From an uncultured bacterium (GTDB taxonomy: Bacteria; Pseudomonadota; Gammaproteobacteria; Burkholderiales; Burkholderiaceae_D): a stretch of DNA of 6,870 bases. The first letter of the stretch is position 1. Each line of letters opens with the position of its first letter. A program made the position numbers and the translations under genes. This document shows positions 1 to 6,815 of the stretch, in pieces. Location: contig CAIQLE010000336.1 in assembly GCA_903872555.1 (NCBI GenBank), positions 1 to 6,870 of the forward strand. The letters run 5' to 3'. Under the pieces are notes generated by a model. That model ran no database searches. It saw only the letters and a list, made by a program, of their open reading frames with translations, and was not told the DNA's origin.

Positions 1-51
1 CAAGTAAGACTGATCTCAGATTCAGCCCCAGGGCTGATTCTCTCGCACATG

Positions 52-82
52 AAAAAGCCCCGCATTTCTGCGGGGCTTTTTT
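52..82. terminator. Bidirectional intrinsic terminator
   Basis: A perfect 7-bp GC-rich stem, GCCCCGC (57-63) with GCGGGGC (70-76), encloses a 6-nt loop. It is flanked by five A on the left (52-56) and six T on the right (77-82). Read on either strand it gives a stem followed by a U tract, so it can stop transcription from both sides. On the minus strand it lies about 30 bp past the desaturase stop codon and ends that transcript. The symmetry suggests a convergent plus-strand gene may end just left of the window, but no such gene can be shown from the 50 bases present. Confidence 0.9.
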
Positions 83-112
83 ATTGCTTGCGCTAAGCGC
101 TGAACTAGTCGC

Positions 113-1321
113 TTACGCGTAGCTGCGCAGGCGCAGGGAAAACTCTTGCAGCGAGCGTATGCCCGATGCTTCTGCACGGGCGCACCAGTCACGCAACTGA
201 TGCAGCAACTGATCGCTGCTGGAATGTGAACGCTCCCACAAGGCAGTCAGTTCAGAACGCATTTCATGCATGGTCTTCAATGCACTGCTGTGCTTGAACA
301 ATTCGGTGAGCTGCTGCTGCTGAACGATTTCCAGACTGGCCGGTTCGCGCTGCAAGAGCTTCTTGCTGGACTTGAGGAAGCTCGATTCCAGAGCCGAGTT
401 GGCACGAATGTGATCGACTTCATCATGCCATGCGCGGCTGAGTGAACGTGCGTACTTGGCCATCACATCGTAACGATTTGCGACCACGGACTGCAAGGTC
501 TCCAGATCGGCAACCAGCTTCTCGCGATCAAAGCGCGGCTCAGGAGCGACCTTCTTCACTTTGGCCAGACCCATATACGACAGGATGGTGATGTACATCC
601 AGCCTATGTCGAACTCATACCATTTCGACGACAGCTTGGCCGAGGTACCGAAGGTGTGGTGATTGTTATGCAGCTCTTCGCCACCGATCAGGATGCCGAT
701 AGGGAAAACATTGGTCGACGCATCGGTACAGTCGTAATTCCGATAGCCCCAGAAGTGGCCGATACCATTAATGACACCGGCTGCCGTCACAGGAATCCAC
801 ACCATCTGTACTGCCCACACGGTCAGGCCGAGCACACCAAACAGCATCACATCCAGAATCAGCATCAGGGCAACGCCGAGTGCCGAATGCTTGGTGTAGA
901 CATTGCGCTCCATCCAGTCATCCGGCGTGCCGTGACCATACTTCTCTATGGTTTCTTTATTCTTGGCTTCGACGCGATACAGTTCAGCGCCTTCGAACAG
1001 CACTTTTTCAATGCCGCGAGTGACAGGACTGTGCGGATCTTCTTCAGTTTCACACTTAGCGTGGTGCTTGCGATGTATCGCAGCCCATTCTTTAGTGACC
1101 ATGCCTGTGGTCATCCACAGCCAGAAACGGAAAAAGTGGCTGGGAATTGCATGCAGATCGAGTGCACGGTGTGCCTGGCAGCGATGCAGGAAGATGGTCA
1201 CGCCGGCAATCGTGATGTGGGTCACGACAACGGCAAACAGGAACACCTGCCAACCCGTCGCATGCGTCAGGCCGTTCAACAGGAAATCAAGCACCAGGTT
1301 CAAACCGGAATCAAGAGTCAT
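113..1321 (-). CDS. Membrane fatty acid desaturase (acyl-CoA/phospholipid delta-9 type)
   Basis: A 402-residue integral membrane di-iron desaturase that would insert a cis double bond into acyl chains, raising membrane fluidity. The three histidine boxes are all present: HRCQAH (46-51), HRKHH (83-87) and HNNHH (218-222), plus the extra metal-ligand region NGIGH (185-189). Hydrophobic stretches lie near 24-45, 60-76, 148-182 and 240-252. After about residue 265 the protein continues with some 135 polar, helix-prone residues rich in Gln, Glu, Leu and Ser that carry no desaturase motif. Bacterial DesA-type enzymes of about 390-400 residues have a similar tail, whereas shorter acyl-CoA desaturases lack it. 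The ATG start is well supported by GGAG five bases upstream. It is the last gene before the terminator, 101 bp after the channel gene. The family is certain, but whether the substrate is phospholipid-bound or CoA-bound acyl chains cannot be told. Confidence 0.93.
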   Translation of the reverse strand: MTLDSGLNLVLDFLLNGLTHATGWQVFLFAVVVTHITIAGVTIFLHRCQAHRALDLHAIPSHFFRFWLWMTTGMVTKEWAAIHRKHHAKCETEEDPHSPVTRGIEKVLFEGAELYRVEAKNKETIEKYGHGTPDDWMERNVYTKHSALGVALMLILDVMLFGVLGLTVWAVQMVWIPVTAAGVINGIGHFWGYRNYDCTDASTNVFPIGILIGGEELHNNHHTFGTSAKLSSKWYEFDIGWMYITILSYMGLAKVKKVAPEPRFDREKLVADLETLQSVVANRYDVMAKYARSLSRAWHDEVDHIRANSALESSFLKSSKKLLQREPASLEIVQQQQLTELFKHSSALKTMHEMRSELTALWERSHSSSDQLLHQLRDWCARAEASGIRSLQEFSLRLRSYA

Positions 1322-1388
1322 TTTTTCTCCAAAGCTTTAATGGGCTGCCGGTGGATCATGGCTCCGCCGTCACTTGCCGCAACCCCAG

Positions 1389-1394
1389 ATTGTA
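1389..1394 (-). promoter_or_regulatory. Possible -10 element before the desaturase gene
   Basis: In the 101-bp gap between the channel and desaturase genes the minus strand reads TACAAT, a 5-of-6 match to the sigma-70 -10 hexamer, about 70 bp before the desaturase ATG. No recognisable -35 hexamer sits 16-18 bp upstream of it. A separate promoter for the desaturase would make sense, because such genes are often controlled independently, but this is weak evidence. Confidence 0.2.
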
Positions 1395-1422
1395 CGTGGT
1401 TTTGGGCATCATCGGCCGGTTT

Positions 1423-2748
1423 TTAGGCCAAATCATCCGATAAAGTCTTATGAATCAAAGACTTGTTGGTCAGATCCGTAACGCCGGGTTCACGCGGCAA
1501 CTGCGGGGAGAGCCGAACACCTTGCTCTTTCAGCAATTTTAAGAGCGCCAGATTGACCGCTGACATTACCGATCCCCGCCCGTTTTCAGGATCATCAATC
1601 CAAAAGACGACTTCCAGTTCCAGTCCCTCAGGGGCAAAGCGTGTCAGTAACAGTGCTGCCTGAGGCTCAGCCAGAACACGGGGAATGCCTGACAGGGCGC
1701 GCTCTATTTCAGCAAACAAACGGTCAATGTCCGTTTCATGGGCCACGATAAAGGATGTCGTGAGTCGGACATGGCGGCTGGTCAGCGAGAGATTCTGAAC
1801 CGGGGAAGACACCAGCATCTCGTTCGGTATCACGGATTCGGCGCCGTCCGTACCTTTCAGTACCGTATACCGAGTGTTAATTTGCACAACCTGCCCGCTA
1901 AAGCGATCCACATTCACCACATCACCTATGGACAGACTGCGCTCGAGCAGAATTACAAAACCAGAGACATAGCTGCTGACGAGTTTTTGCAAACCCAGTC
2001 CTATACCTACGCCCAGTGCGCCACCAAATACCGATAAAACGGTGAGATCTATGCCCACCATGGACAGGCTGAGCAATACAGCGATCAAAATGAGGACTGC
2101 GCGCACGACACGCGAAAGTACAGCGCGCAGAGAGGAATGCACGGTATCCAGACGCATCAGCCTTTGCTCCAGCATGGCCGATGCCCAGAGTGCCAGTATG
2201 AGTGTCACGCCTACGGATAAGATGGCCTGCAATATGACCAGCAATGATTCCCGGTGTCGCCCCACGGGCAGAGTGGTCTCATCCAGAAACAGCATCACAT
2301 CCGGCCACAAGCCGGTGATATACAAAGCCAGGACAGTCCATACGATGAGGGCGAAGCTTTGTTCGAAGGCTTGCAAAAAACCGCCTATGCGTCCGTCTTT
2401 CACAAAGGCCTGCCTCAACATATAAAAGACCAGCCGTATCAGCAAAAAGGACAAAACCAGCGGCATCGCCATACGCAACAAGCCTACGCTCTGTGAGCGA
2501 CCGAGCAAACCCATCGACAGCGCAATCAGAGGCAAGGTCAGCAAGGGCGTCAGTACGCGCTGAAAACTGGTCAGTGCAGCACCCAGAGGGCTCTGATGAT
2601 TCGGGTCGCCGGAAAAATGCTTCATCAGGCCGCGTGAGAGTAAGTACCCAATCACTGCACAAATCAGCAGTGCCAACACCTGCCATTGAAAATTCGGATT
2701 TTGAAAATCGGCCAGCAGATCTGACCAAAGATTTTGCGACGGGCTCAT
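1423..2748 (-). CDS. MscS-family mechanosensitive ion channel
   Basis: A 441-residue inner-membrane channel that would open under membrane tension and release solutes during hypo-osmotic shock. Numbered from the chosen start, hydrophobic segments fall near 22-37, 63-83, 89-111, 130-146, 167-192, 213-232 and 235-267, so it has more helices than the three of E. coli MscS. The pore-lining helix is clear: a Gly/Ala/Leu-rich run at about 242-256 (GGALGVGIGLGLQKL), followed by the start of the beta domain with the family signature PNEML and QNLS (308-320). A soluble alpha/beta C-terminal domain follows. I chose the ATG at 2748 because GAGG lies five bases upstream. An in-frame TTG at 2775 would add nine residues but has no convincing ribosome site. 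The gene follows the RNA methyltransferase gene on the same strand. The ion selectivity and physiological trigger of this multi-helix subtype cannot be read from sequence. Confidence 0.92.
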   Translation of the reverse strand: MSPSQNLWSDLLADFQNPNFQWQVLALLICAVIGYLLSRGLMKHFSGDPNHQSPLGAALTSFQRVLTPLLTLPLIALSMGLLGRSQSVGLLRMAMPLVLSFLLIRLVFYMLRQAFVKDGRIGGFLQAFEQSFALIVWTVLALYITGLWPDVMLFLDETTLPVGRHRESLLVILQAILSVGVTLILALWASAMLEQRLMRLDTVHSSLRAVLSRVVRAVLILIAVLLSLSMVGIDLTVLSVFGGALGVGIGLGLQKLVSSYVSGFVILLERSLSIGDVVNVDRFSGQVVQINTRYTVLKGTDGAESVIPNEMLVSSPVQNLSLTSRHVRLTTSFIVAHETDIDRLFAEIERALSGIPRVLAEPQAALLLTRFAPEGLELEVVFWIDDPENGRGSVMSAVNLALLKLLKEQGVRLSPQLPREPGVTDLTNKSLIHKTLSDDLA

Positions 2749-2753
2749 GGCGA

Positions 2754-2757
2754 CCTC
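2754..2757 (-). promoter_or_regulatory. Ribosome binding site that sets the channel gene start
   Basis: The minus strand reads GAGG, then five bases, then ATG at 2748. This favours the ATG over the upstream in-frame TTG at 2775. Confidence 0.6.
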
Positions 2758-2775
2758 AACAATCTCGTCTGACAA

Positions 2776-2825
2776 GCCTGCTCAGTCTGCATTACTCAAA
2801 AAATCATGAGCAGGCAGCTGAGCAG
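2776..2825. repeat. Overlapping inverted repeats, competing hairpins
   Basis: GCCTGCTCA (2776-2784) is a perfect 9-bp match to the reverse complement at 2807-2815, TGAGCAGGC. The same left arm can instead pair through CTGCTCAG (2778-2785) with CTGAGCAG (2818-2825), an 8-bp perfect stem. Only one of the two can form at a time. The element fills almost the whole gap between the methyltransferase stop and the channel start. No proper U tract follows the stem on the minus strand (only TT), so it is not a standard terminator. It could be a weak terminator, an RNA processing or stability element, or a regulator of channel translation. Confidence 0.55.
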
Positions 2826-2830
2826 ATTGC

Positions 2831-4114
2831 TTACTTTTCAATGATAACTTCTGCTTGTTTTTTTCGTTCCAGTACAGCGGCAAAAAATCCATCCGTGTGA
2901 TGTTGATGTGGCAGCAGCTTCAAGTAGTCGCCCATTTCCAGCGCCTCTATTTTTTGCTCTGCCAGCACTTCGCCGGCCGGCACCAGTACATAGTCGGCAT
3001 GCGTGGCTAAAAACTGCTCAACGATGGCCTCGTTCTCTTCGGCCAGCAAACTGCAGGTTGCATACACCAGACGTCCACCCGGTTTTACCAGTCGCGCAGC
3101 GCCAGCCAGTATGGACAGCTGCTTGACATTGAGCTCATCAATATCCGTCGCCACCATGCGCCACTTGACGTCTGGATTGCGTCTCAGCGTACCCAGGCCG
3201 CTGCAAGGTGCATCGACCAGTACGCGGTCTATCTTGCCAGCCAGTCGCTTGACCTTGGCATCGTTCTCATGCGCGATCAGCACAGGATGCACATTCGAGA
3301 GGCCGCTGCGCGCCATGCGGGGCTTGAGCTTGGCCAGTCGCTTGTCTGAAATATCAAAGGCATACAGTCTGCCGGTATTGCGCATCAAGGCGCCAAGCGC
3401 CAGCGTCTTGCCTCCTGCACCTGCACAGAAATCTACCACCATCTCACCGCGCTTGGCACCCAGCATCTGTGCCAGCAATTGACTGCCCTCATCCTGCACT
3501 TCAATCAAACCATCCTTGAACATACTCATGTTTTGCAGAGCAGGCTTTTTAGGCAGGCGCAATCCCAGAGGCGCAAAGGGCGTGCGCTCAAAGGTAATGC
3601 CGGCGAAGTTCAGTGCAGCTTCCGCCTCTTCTACTGTCGCCTTGAGTGTATTGACGCGCAGGTCCAGTGAGGCAGGACGATTCAGGGCATCGATCAATTG
3701 CATGGCCTCATCTTCGCCGTACTGCGCAATGAAACGCTGCAACATCCATTCAGGGAAATTGGCACGAGTCGCCAAAGGAAAACTATTGCGATCAAATGCC
3801 ATGACCCGCGTCAGCCACTCGGTCTCTTGCTCGCTGAGGCCGGCGATAGCATCGACACCTGCAAATTCAGCCAGCGAGAGCAAGGCCAGTCGGCGCATCT
3901 GCGGCCCCGAGCCTGATTCAGCCAGCTGAACGAAAACGGTACGCTGACGCAGCATGTTATAGACCGCTTCGGCAATCACACCGCGTTCACGTCCACCAAG
4001 TCGGGGATGTTCACGAAAATAACGGGACAAAGTACTGTCGGCCGGACCGGTAAAGCGCAGGATGTCACGCAAAACCTCTTCCGTACTGCCAACAATTGCG
4101 GGCGGCAATCTCAT
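2831..4114 (-). CDS. RsmB/NOP-family RNA (cytosine-C5)-methyltransferase
   Basis: A 427-residue S-adenosylmethionine-dependent enzyme that would methylate C5 of a cytosine in RNA, most likely 16S rRNA. The N-terminal part, about 1-140, is helical, as in the NusB-like RNA-binding domain of RsmB. The catalytic domain shows motif I VVDFCAGAGGKT (226-237) for SAM binding, acidic Asp254 in YAFDIS, motif IV DAPCSG (301-306) with Cys304, and motif VI ATCS (352-355) with Cys354. By analogy with the family, Cys354 is the nucleophile attacking the cytosine and Cys304 helps release the product. The length matches RsmB (429 residues in E. coli). The ATG is supported by AAGGA at 4120-4124, five bases upstream. 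It lies 46 bp after purN. Since betaproteobacteria may carry more than one member of this family, I do not assign the C967-specific name rsmB. Confidence 0.93.
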   Translation of the reverse strand: MRLPPAIVGSTEEVLRDILRFTGPADSTLSRYFREHPRLGGRERGVIAEAVYNMLRQRTVFVQLAESGSGPQMRRLALLSLAEFAGVDAIAGLSEQETEWLTRVMAFDRNSFPLATRANFPEWMLQRFIAQYGEDEAMQLIDALNRPASLDLRVNTLKATVEEAEAALNFAGITFERTPFAPLGLRLPKKPALQNMSMFKDGLIEVQDEGSQLLAQMLGAKRGEMVVDFCAGAGGKTLALGALMRNTGRLYAFDISDKRLAKLKPRMARSGLSNVHPVLIAHENDAKVKRLAGKIDRVLVDAPCSGLGTLRRNPDVKWRMVATDIDELNVKQLSILAGAARLVKPGGRLVYATCSLLAEENEAIVEQFLATHADYVLVPAGEVLAEQKIEALEMGDYLKLLPHQHHTDGFFAAVLERKKQAEVIIEK

Positions 4115-4160
4115 GCGTATCCTTAGGGAAAATAACAGGGCCTAGTATCAGCCCGAAAAA

Positions 4161-4778
4161 TCAGTGGGTAGACGTGTCGCGACGTCGCACGCGATCACCA
4201 TCCAGCCAGACCTTGCCTTCGATGATGTCACGCACAGCACGCGGATAAATCTGATGTTCTTGCTGCAGCACACGCGCTGCAAGCAGCGCTTCCGTATCAT
4301 CTTCCAGCACCGGCACGGCTGCCTGAGCAATGATAGGGCCATGGTCTAACACCGGGGTGACAAAATGCACAGTCGCGCCATGCAGTTTGACACCGGCATC
4401 GATGGCCTGCTGATGCGTATCCAGCCCGGGGAAACTGGGCAACAGCGAAGGATGAATATTCAGCAAGCGGCCCTGAAAATGATGCACAAAGCCAGGTGTC
4501 AGGATACGCATAAATCCTGCGAGCACCACCAGATCCGCTTCGAAATAATCAATCGCTGCTGACAAAGCGGCATCAAATGCTTCACGGTCAGGATAGGCGC
4601 GATGTTCAAGCACTTTGGTCGGGATACCAGCTGCCTGAGCTGTCTGCAATCCCGAAGCACTTGCCTTGTTGCTGATGACGGCGGCAATCTGTGCCGGCCA
4701 TTGTTCTGCAGCCATACTCCGCATAATGGCTTCCATATTGCTGCCACGACCGGAAATCAAAATGACGATACGTTTCAT
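4161..4778 (-). CDS. purN: Phosphoribosylglycinamide formyltransferase (GAR transformylase)
   Basis: A 205-residue cytosolic enzyme of de novo purine synthesis. It transfers a formyl group from 10-formyltetrahydrofolate to glycinamide ribonucleotide. Numbered from the chosen start, the phosphate-binding loop is GRGSN (10-14), folate-site residues are in AGFMRIL (87-93), and the catalytic triad of the family is present as Asn107 and His109 in NIHPSLLPSFPG and Asp145 in LDHGPII, matching Asn106, His108 and Asp144 of the E. coli enzyme. I chose the ATG at 4778 because the product then begins MKRIVILISGRG, as is usual for the family. An in-frame ATG at 4787 adds three residues. Neither has a clear Shine-Dalgarno sequence, so translation may depend on the barstar gene 30-40 bp upstream. 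No purM or other purine gene is in the window. Confidence 0.96.
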   Translation of the reverse strand: MKRIVILISGRGSNMEAIMRSMAAEQWPAQIAAVISNKASASGLQTAQAAGIPTKVLEHRAYPDREAFDAALSAAIDYFEADLVVLAGFMRILTPGFVHHFQGRLLNIHPSLLPSFPGLDTHQQAIDAGVKLHGATVHFVTPVLDHGPIIAQAAVPVLEDDTEALLAARVLQQEHQIYPRAVRDIIEGKVWLDGDRVRRRDTSTH

Positions 4779-4817
4779 GGCGTGCATTTTAACAGTGCAC
4801 CCAAGACTTCTTTTCGC

Positions 4818-5282
4818 TCACTGAAAGGAAAAGAAGACGCGGAAAGGGATTTTTTTCTCAGCCCAGAAATCGGCGGCATCGCGGAAGGCATCCAGCAGAT
4901 TTTCGCGCGCTTCTTTGTCAAATTTCTGTGCATTCGGCAATTGCTCAAGCACGACGAGAAATCCAGGCTGTTCGCCCGCTTTGTGAAATACATTCGTCAG
5001 ACAATCGGACAATGCATCGTAGTTCTTGCCGTAAGGGCGAGGAATATGGAAAGACTCCGTGATGCTCGCCAATACTTGCTGACGTGTCAGAGCCTGCGCG
5101 CAATTCGCATAAAGAAAGTGATGACCAAGCCTGATCGCCTCGGACTGCAGCTCCGTCACCCGAAATGCACGGATGGACTGGACTACATTTCCGGGAACGG
5201 TTAGCAGCAAACCACCACTGGGGCTGGTCTCCTGACTTTCATCGTCGCGCTGTTGAGGCGCGCTGAGCATATAAATATTCAC
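4818..5282 (-). CDS. Barstar-family protein (putative ribonuclease inhibitor)
   Basis: A 154-residue small cytosolic protein. The C-terminal half, about 52-153, fits barstar, the tight inhibitor of the extracellular ribonuclease barnase: the signature FHIPRPYGKNYDAL (78-91) continues as SDCLTNV, and Asp89 and Asp93 align with barstar Asp35 and Asp39, which contact the barnase active site. A beta strand FLVVLEQL (108-115) and a final strand RVFFSF fit the fold. Residues 1-50 are an extra N-terminal segment not present in the 90-residue Bacillus protein. The start used is GTG, with an alternative ATG four codons later (5270); neither has a strong ribosome site. It stops 30-40 bp before purN. 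No barnase-like ribonuclease is seen in the window, so the inhibitor role is inferred from the family and the partner is unknown. Confidence 0.85.
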   Translation of the reverse strand: MNIYMLSAPQQRDDESQETSPSGGLLLTVPGNVVQSIRAFRVTELQSEAIRLGHHFLYANCAQALTRQQVLASITESFHIPRPYGKNYDALSDCLTNVFHKAGEQPGFLVVLEQLPNAQKFDKEARENLLDAFRDAADFWAEKKIPFRVFFSFQ

Positions 5283-5309
5283 GGTCGTCTTGAAACAAAA
5301 AAAGCACGC

Positions 5310-5407
5310 GCAATCTGAATAGGATTATTTTTTTAGCAATCTTTACGCGATAAGCAATCCCATGTTCTTGCACCAAGGATGCTTAATGCTAAAAAACACA
5401 TGATTGC
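5310..5407. repeat. Clustered GCAATC repeats upstream of the barstar gene
   Basis: GCAATC occurs at 5310-5315, 5336-5341 and 5354-5359 in direct orientation and as GATTGC at 5402-5407 in inverted orientation. Two copies are extended to AGCAATC (5335-5341, 5353-5359), matched by the inverted GATTGCT at 5402-5408. Four copies of a hexamer in about 100 bp is many more than expected by chance. They could be half-sites for a DNA-binding regulator of the barstar-purN transcript, but no regulator is known from the window. Confidence 0.4.
5329..5396. repeat. Nested inverted repeat with 10-bp outer arms
   Basis: The outer arms TTTTTTAGCA (5329-5338) and TGCTAAAAAA (5387-5396) are perfect reverse complements. 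Inside them, TAAGCAATCC (5351-5360) pairs with GGATGCTTA (5377-5385) with one bulged A, giving a second stem around a 16-nt loop. The element begins with T and ends with A on both strands, so no U tract follows the hairpin and it is not an intrinsic terminator. It sits about 50 bp before the barstar start codon, where an operator or a structured 5' leader would be expected. Confidence 0.5.
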
Positions 5408-5443
5408 TGGCAACTTGTGATGATACCTGCCCTTTGGTTCCGG

Positions 5444-5466
5444 CAAAACCCCTGAACGAGGTTTTG
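5444..5466. terminator. Possible weak terminator after the patatin gene
   Basis: CAAAACC (5444-5450) and GGTTTTG (5460-5466) form a perfect 7-bp stem with a 9-nt loop. The stem itself ends in four T after the GG on either strand, so it could act as a weak U-tract terminator for the patatin transcript, about 125 bp past its stop codon. The stem has few GC pairs and there is no further T run. Confidence 0.3.
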
Positions 5467-5591
5467 ACACAAAAGGACTTATTAAAAAGATAAATATAGG
5501 GGTTCTGCGTCGAAAACTGGCTTAACTGTATCCATCCCTATGGAGCTACAGCACGACGCGATGAGCACTCCAACACCAGAAAAATTAACTA

Positions 5592-6815
5592 CTAAATAAT
5601 ATTTTCAAGTGATGTTGCCTTGATCGGTGCGCGAGCAGGACTCTCTTCGACACCAAAAAAGCGCAAAACTTCATCCCTGCGGGACAAAGTATCTATCTGT
5701 CCCAATTCGATGAGTGAACGGGTATAGCTGGATTCAAACAAGAGATAGGAAGCCAGCGCAGCACCACGTCGCTCAGTTGCACCGATGGCCGAAAGCAAGG
5801 TGCGTATAGCCAAAGGCAAACTACCCACATGGCGACTGGCAATGGAATCCAGTGGCTGTGATGGCGTAATGGCCAGCATTTCTACCGGACGCAATACTGT
5901 CTTGGTCAGCTGCTCTGGTGTGAGCAGGGATAGTGTGTTGTTGATACGTCCCAAGCGTTCTATGTCTACCGACAGCCCGTCAAGAAAAATACTCGACATC
6001 GCATGTCCGGCAATCTGCGCCAGGCTAGGGTAACCAGAAAATTCTGCAAAGCTGCGCTCAGGGCCGCCTATATTGCCCGAACCAATCACCAGCACTTTAC
6101 TGGCTCCCAGATGAATGGCCGGTGAGATGGGCGCCACCTCGCGCATAGAACCATCGCCGAAATATTCACAGCGGTTGCCGCAATACAGAGGCATCGCAGG
6201 GAAGATCAGCGGAATCGCCGAAGAGGCCAGCAGATGGTCGACGCCTATCTGCTGTTGCAGAGACATGCGCTGTGCACGGCTCCAGGCGGGTATGTCATAG
6301 GCTGATTGATAGAAGGTCACATGTTTGCCTGCCGTGTAAGACGAAGCCGAAACCGCCAGCGCCGACAGATGACCAGAGGCCAGCGCGGCATCGAGTCGCG
6401 GCAAGTCCAACATCTTGTGCAGCAGACCGACCAAAGGGGAATTATCGAGCAGCGAATTCGGAGGCTGCGCATGCCATTTGCGCAGTAGCCAGCCAAAAGA
6501 CAATAAAGACAACCAGCGCGCGCCCGAACGAATAACGCCAAAAGAATCCGCGCGGTAGACCTGCTCGACTTCCAGATTGCGCCAGATGCCGAGCAAGTGT
6601 GTCACGCTCTCTTCAAAATTATCGGCACGCGAGGCATAGGCCGTGGCATTGATGGCACCGGCCGACGTGCCACACACAATATCGAAAGGATTTTTGTCGG
6701 ACGGCCAGCCGGTCTCGCTCAACAGAGACAAGATGGCCTGCAAGACACCGACCTGATAGGCCGCACGCGCACCGCCACCGGTGAGGAAAAGGGCTGTTTT
6801 TTGTGGCCTGGACAT
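5592..6815 (-). CDS. Patatin-like phospholipase family protein
   Basis: A 407-residue serine hydrolase of the patatin family, expected to cleave acyl ester bonds of phospholipids or related lipids. Numbered from the chosen start, the glycine-rich oxyanion loop is TGGGARAAYQVG (12-23), the nucleophile elbow is GTSAG (49-53) with Ser51, and the dyad aspartate is Asp221 in GDGS, where many family members have DGG or DGA. The patatin core covers about 8-240. The following 165 residues are a helical tail without a motif I recognise. No signal peptide is seen, so it is probably cytosolic or membrane-associated. I chose the ATG at 6815; a GTG at 6821 adds two residues. Neither has a clear ribosome site. 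The 49 bp to the right edge show no good promoter. Natural substrate is unknown. Confidence 0.92.
   Translation of the reverse strand: MSRPQKTALFLTGGGARAAYQVGVLQAILSLLSETGWPSDKNPFDIVCGTSAGAINATAYASRADNFEESVTHLLGIWRNLEVEQVYRADSFGVIRSGARWLSLLSFGWLLRKWHAQPPNSLLDNSPLVGLLHKMLDLPRLDAALASGHLSALAVSASSYTAGKHVTFYQSAYDIPAWSRAQRMSLQQQIGVDHLLASSAIPLIFPAMPLYCGNRCEYFGDGSMREVAPISPAIHLGASKVLVIGSGNIGGPERSFAEFSGYPSLAQIAGHAMSSIFLDGLSVDIERLGRINNTLSLLTPEQLTKTVLRPVEMLAITPSQPLDSIASRHVGSLPLAIRTLLSAIGATERRGAALASYLLFESSYTRSLIELGQIDTLSRRDEVLRFFGVEESPARAPIKATSLENII

Larger units (their letters stand above)
5283..5591. other. 309-bp AT-rich intergenic region
   Basis: This region separates the patatin gene from the barstar gene. 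It should hold the 3' end of the patatin transcript and the promoter of the barstar-purN run. It contains repeated GCAATC sites, a nested inverted repeat and a weak hairpin, each listed separately. I found no convincing promoter hexamer pair on the minus strand and no tRNA-like fold. The longest open frame noticed on the minus strand is 28 codons and is not convincing. Confidence 0.6.

Noticed and set aside
22..37. Inverted repeat TCAGCC / GGCTGA at the left edge
   Set aside because: Short stem without a T run and next to a much stronger terminator. Possibly the tail of a gene outside the window, but nothing supports this.
656..1426. Long plus-strand open frame (256 codons) opposite the desaturase gene
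   Set aside because: It lies antisense to a gene with all three histidine boxes. Its translation is rich in His, Gln and Cys with no recognisable domain, as expected for a shadow frame.
4138..4154. GGGC/GCCC hairpin between purN and the methyltransferase gene as a terminator
   Set aside because: Only a 4-bp stem with a 9-nt loop and no clean U tract. More likely chance.
5464..5496. Plus-strand TTGACA that matches a perfect -35 hexamer
   Set aside because: No good -10 hexamer lies 16-18 bp downstream (the best, GATAAA, is at 19 bp with 4 of 6 matches), and the only frame downstream is 12 codons (5561-5599).
5531..5544. Small hairpin TCCAT / ATGGA with a 4-nt loop after the patatin gene
   Set aside because: Five weak base pairs and no flanking signal. 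Such stems are common by chance.
5482..5568. Minus-strand 28-codon frame starting GTG downstream of the patatin gene
   Set aside because: No properly spaced ribosome site, non-ATG start, and no recognisable family. A run of Cys and Ser near the start looks lipobox-like but is too short for a signal peptide.
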